Shown here: one piece after another, positions 6,535 to 7,778 of the stretch
How the letters are laid out: every line of letters begins with the position of its first letter
How positions within the stretch are numbered: position 1 is the stretch's first letter
Source: Alphaproteobacteria bacterium
GTDB lineage: Bacteria; Pseudomonadota; Alphaproteobacteria; Micavibrionales; UBA2020
Assembly (NCBI GenBank): GCA_023136145.1
Contig: JAGLRU010000224.1
Span: 1-7,778, forward strand
Reading direction: 5' to 3'
DNA: 7,778 bases
Position numbers and translations under genes: made by a program
The notes under the pieces: generated by a model
What the model saw: the letters and a program-made list of their open reading frames with translations, nothing else
What the model was told of the DNA's origin: nothing
The model's database searches: none

Positions 6535-7551
6535 ATGTCATATAAAGTTGCTGTCGTTGGTGTTACTGGAAATGTAGGACGCGCCATGTTGAATACATTG
6601 TCAGAACGAGAATTTCCTGTGAGCGAAGTTTACGCTTTGGCATCGTCTCGGTCAGAGGGTAGTGAGGTTTCTTTCGGTGAAGATCGTGTCCTAAAAGTTC
6701 AGAGCCTTGAGAAATTTGATTTCAATGGTGTGGATATTGTCCTTGCTTCTGCCGGCTCTGAAGTATCTAAGGAATTTGCTCCACGTGCTGTCAAAGCGGG
6801 GGCGGTGACAATCGATAACAGCTCTTGTTTCCGCATGGACAAGGATGTACCGCTGATCGTGCCGGAAGTAAATCCAGAAGCTATCGACCTTTACAAAAAG
6901 CGCGGTATTATTGCCAATCCGAACTGTTCGACCATCCAGATGGTAGTTGCGCTGAAGCCTTTGCATGATATCGCAACCATCAAGCGCGTCGTTGTGTCCA
7001 CCTATCAGGCTGTTTCAGGAGCTGGAAAGAAAGCGATGGACGAACTGTTTAACCAGACTCGCGCGATTTACGCTAACGCGGAACAAAAACGTGAGGTGTT
7101 TTATAAACAAATTTCCTTCAATGTAATTCCGCAGATTGATGTGTTTATGAAGGATGGGTATACCAAGGAAGAATGGAAGATGCGGGTGGAAACCAAAAAA
7201 ATTCTTGGTTCCGGCATTGAGGTTACAGCTACCTGCGTGCGTGTGCCGGTGTTTGTCGGCCATGCTGAAGCAATAAATATCGAGTTTGAAAAGCCGATTA
7301 CTGTGGCGCAAGCGCGGAAGGCACTTCAGAAAGCACCCGGCGTAGTTGTTGTTGACAAGCCTGATCTAGAAGAAGGGTTTATAACTCCTGCTGAAATTTC
7401 CGGGGATGATTCTGTTTATGTTAGTCGTATTCGTCGAGACGATACGGTGAAGCATGGACTCAGCATTTGGGTTGTTGCCGATAACCTCCGTAAAGGAGCC
7501 GCCACCAATACGGTGCAAATCGCAGAAATACTAGTGAATAAGCATCTTTGA
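6535..7551 (+). CDS. asd: Aspartate-semialdehyde dehydrogenase
   Basis: A 338-residue cytoplasmic enzyme that reduces 4-aspartyl phosphate to aspartate 4-semialdehyde with NADPH. This is the shared step toward lysine/diaminopimelate (cell wall), threonine, methionine and, in most bacteria, isoleucine. The N-terminal nucleotide-binding loop is GVTGNVG (9-15), and SSR (38-40) fits NADP phosphate binding. NSSCFRMD (95-102) precedes the active-site cysteine in NPNCSTIQM (C131). TYQAVSGAGKKAMDEL (156-171) carries Q158. RVPVFVGHAEA (236-246) supplies the substrate arginine and catalytic histidine (R236, H243). Length matches the roughly 340-residue form found in alphaproteobacteria and Gram-positives rather than the longer E. 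coli type. AAGGGG (6524-6529) lies 5 bases before the ATG. It is the only gene on its strand here, divergent from the kinase, and is followed by dispersed repeats. It appears intact and housekeeping. Confidence 0.96.
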   Translation: MSYKVAVVGVTGNVGRAMLNTLSEREFPVSEVYALASSRSEGSEVSFGEDRVLKVQSLEKFDFNGVDIVLASAGSEVSKEFAPRAVKAGAVTIDNSSCFRMDKDVPLIVPEVNPEAIDLYKKRGIIANPNCSTIQMVVALKPLHDIATIKRVVVSTYQAVSGAGKKAMDELFNQTRAIYANAEQKREVFYKQISFNVIPQIDVFMKDGYTKEEWKMRVETKKILGSGIEVTATCVRVPVFVGHAEAINIEFEKPITVAQARKALQKAPGVVVVDKPDLEEGFITPAEISGDDSVYVSRIRRDDTVKHGLSIWVVADNLRKGAATNTVQIAEILVNKHL

Positions 7552-7567
7552 ATCTTTATCGCTAAAT

Positions 7568-7660
7568 CGTCATACCAGACTTGTTCTTTGCCGTCGTGAC
7601 CCTTTTTCATCATAAGACGCGCGGACATGCTTTTAGACCCTCGAACGAGTCGGGGGTGAC
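7568..7660. repeat. Dispersed extragenic palindrome, copy A downstream of asd
   Basis: An imperfect inverted repeat has its left arm at 7569-7586 (GTCATACCAGACTTGTTC) and its right arm at 7643-7660 (GAACGAGTCGGGGGTGAC), pairing at 14 of 18 positions. The sequence 7568-7586 matches the reverse complement of 4120-4138 at 18 of 19 positions, so the same motif family occurs at least twice in this window, both times between genes. The inner part, 7587-7642, shows no reading frame of note. Confidence 0.65.
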
Positions 7661-7674
7661 ATAACCGTGTCGTT

Positions 7675-7760
7675 ATCATCCCGACAACAGAGCGCGAAGC
7701 GCGACGAGGGATCTTTCTTAGTGTAACAAACCAGATTCCTCTCTTCGCTCGGAATGACAT
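7675..7760. repeat. Dispersed extragenic palindrome, copy B (TCATCCCGA...TCGGAATGA type)
   Basis: Outer arms TCATCCCGA (7676-7684) and TCGGAATGA (7749-7757) pair at 8 of 9 positions. Inner arms GAGGGATCT (7706-7714) and AGATTCCTC (7733-7741) pair with one G-U. A small GCGC-GAA-GCGC hairpin sits at 7692-7702. Motifs of the form TCATTCCGAGCGAAG...GAGGAATCT are familiar intergenic repeats in several bacterial genomes. It begins about 15 bases after copy A, so the two may be parts of one compound repeat. With copy A it fills most of the 227-base region after asd; I see no gene there. Confidence 0.65.
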
Positions 7761-7778
7761 AATCCACACACGTCATGC

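Noticed and set aside
7416..7769. 117-residue minus-strand open frame over the end of asd and the repeats
   Set aside because: Its translation mostly reads palindromic repeat DNA and the antisense of asd, with no family character.
1..7778. Search for a defence island, toxin-antitoxin pair, retron, CRISPR array or phage module
   Set aside because: All sizeable coding regions are accounted for by housekeeping, transport, hydrolase or signalling genes, and no repeat array, reverse transcriptase, nuclease or integrase is visible.

Overview
The window reads as a stretch of a moderately low-GC chromosome, most likely from an alphaproteobacterium. The basis is the style of the CorA, M20 peptidase, CimA and Asd proteins and the dispersed TCAT(C/T)CCGA...GA(A/G)TGACA-type intergenic palindromes. 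This assignment is an inference. There is no rRNA, tRNA, CRISPR array, phage gene or transposase. Coding density is high, and no gene-free gap exceeds 300 bases.

Layout from left to right. (1) A CorA-family metal-ion transporter, 1-377 on the minus strand, is cut by the left edge so only its cytoplasmic N-terminal part is visible. (2) Diverging from it is an M20-family amidohydrolase (547-1728, +) with a good sigma70-like promoter (483-511). (3) Convergent with that is a small AT-rich RibD-C/dihydrofolate-reductase-like protein (1778-2287, -). (4) Citramalate synthase CimA (2402-3997, -). (5) A nested inverted-repeat element of about 123 bp (4051-4173). (6) A 749-residue soluble hybrid histidine kinase, PAS-HisKA-HATPase-REC-REC-HPt (4205-6454, -). 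(7) An 80-bp divergent promoter region holding a perfect 14-bp palindrome (6491-6504). (8) Aspartate-semialdehyde dehydrogenase Asd (6535-7551, +). (9) A 227-bp tail containing two more dispersed palindromic repeats (7568-7660 and 7675-7760).

How the genes relate: CimA (pyruvate + acetyl-CoA to citramalate, a threonine-independent entry to isoleucine) and Asd (branch to lysine/diaminopimelate, threonine and methionine) point to amino-acid biosynthesis. The kinase lies between them and shares a promoter region with asd, but its signal and final response regulator are not visible. The M20 enzyme may salvage amino acids from acylated or conjugated forms. No gene in the window defines a novel multi-gene system. 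The most noteworthy items are the intergenic palindromes, the putative operator in the asd/kinase promoter region, and the self-contained phosphorelay kinase.
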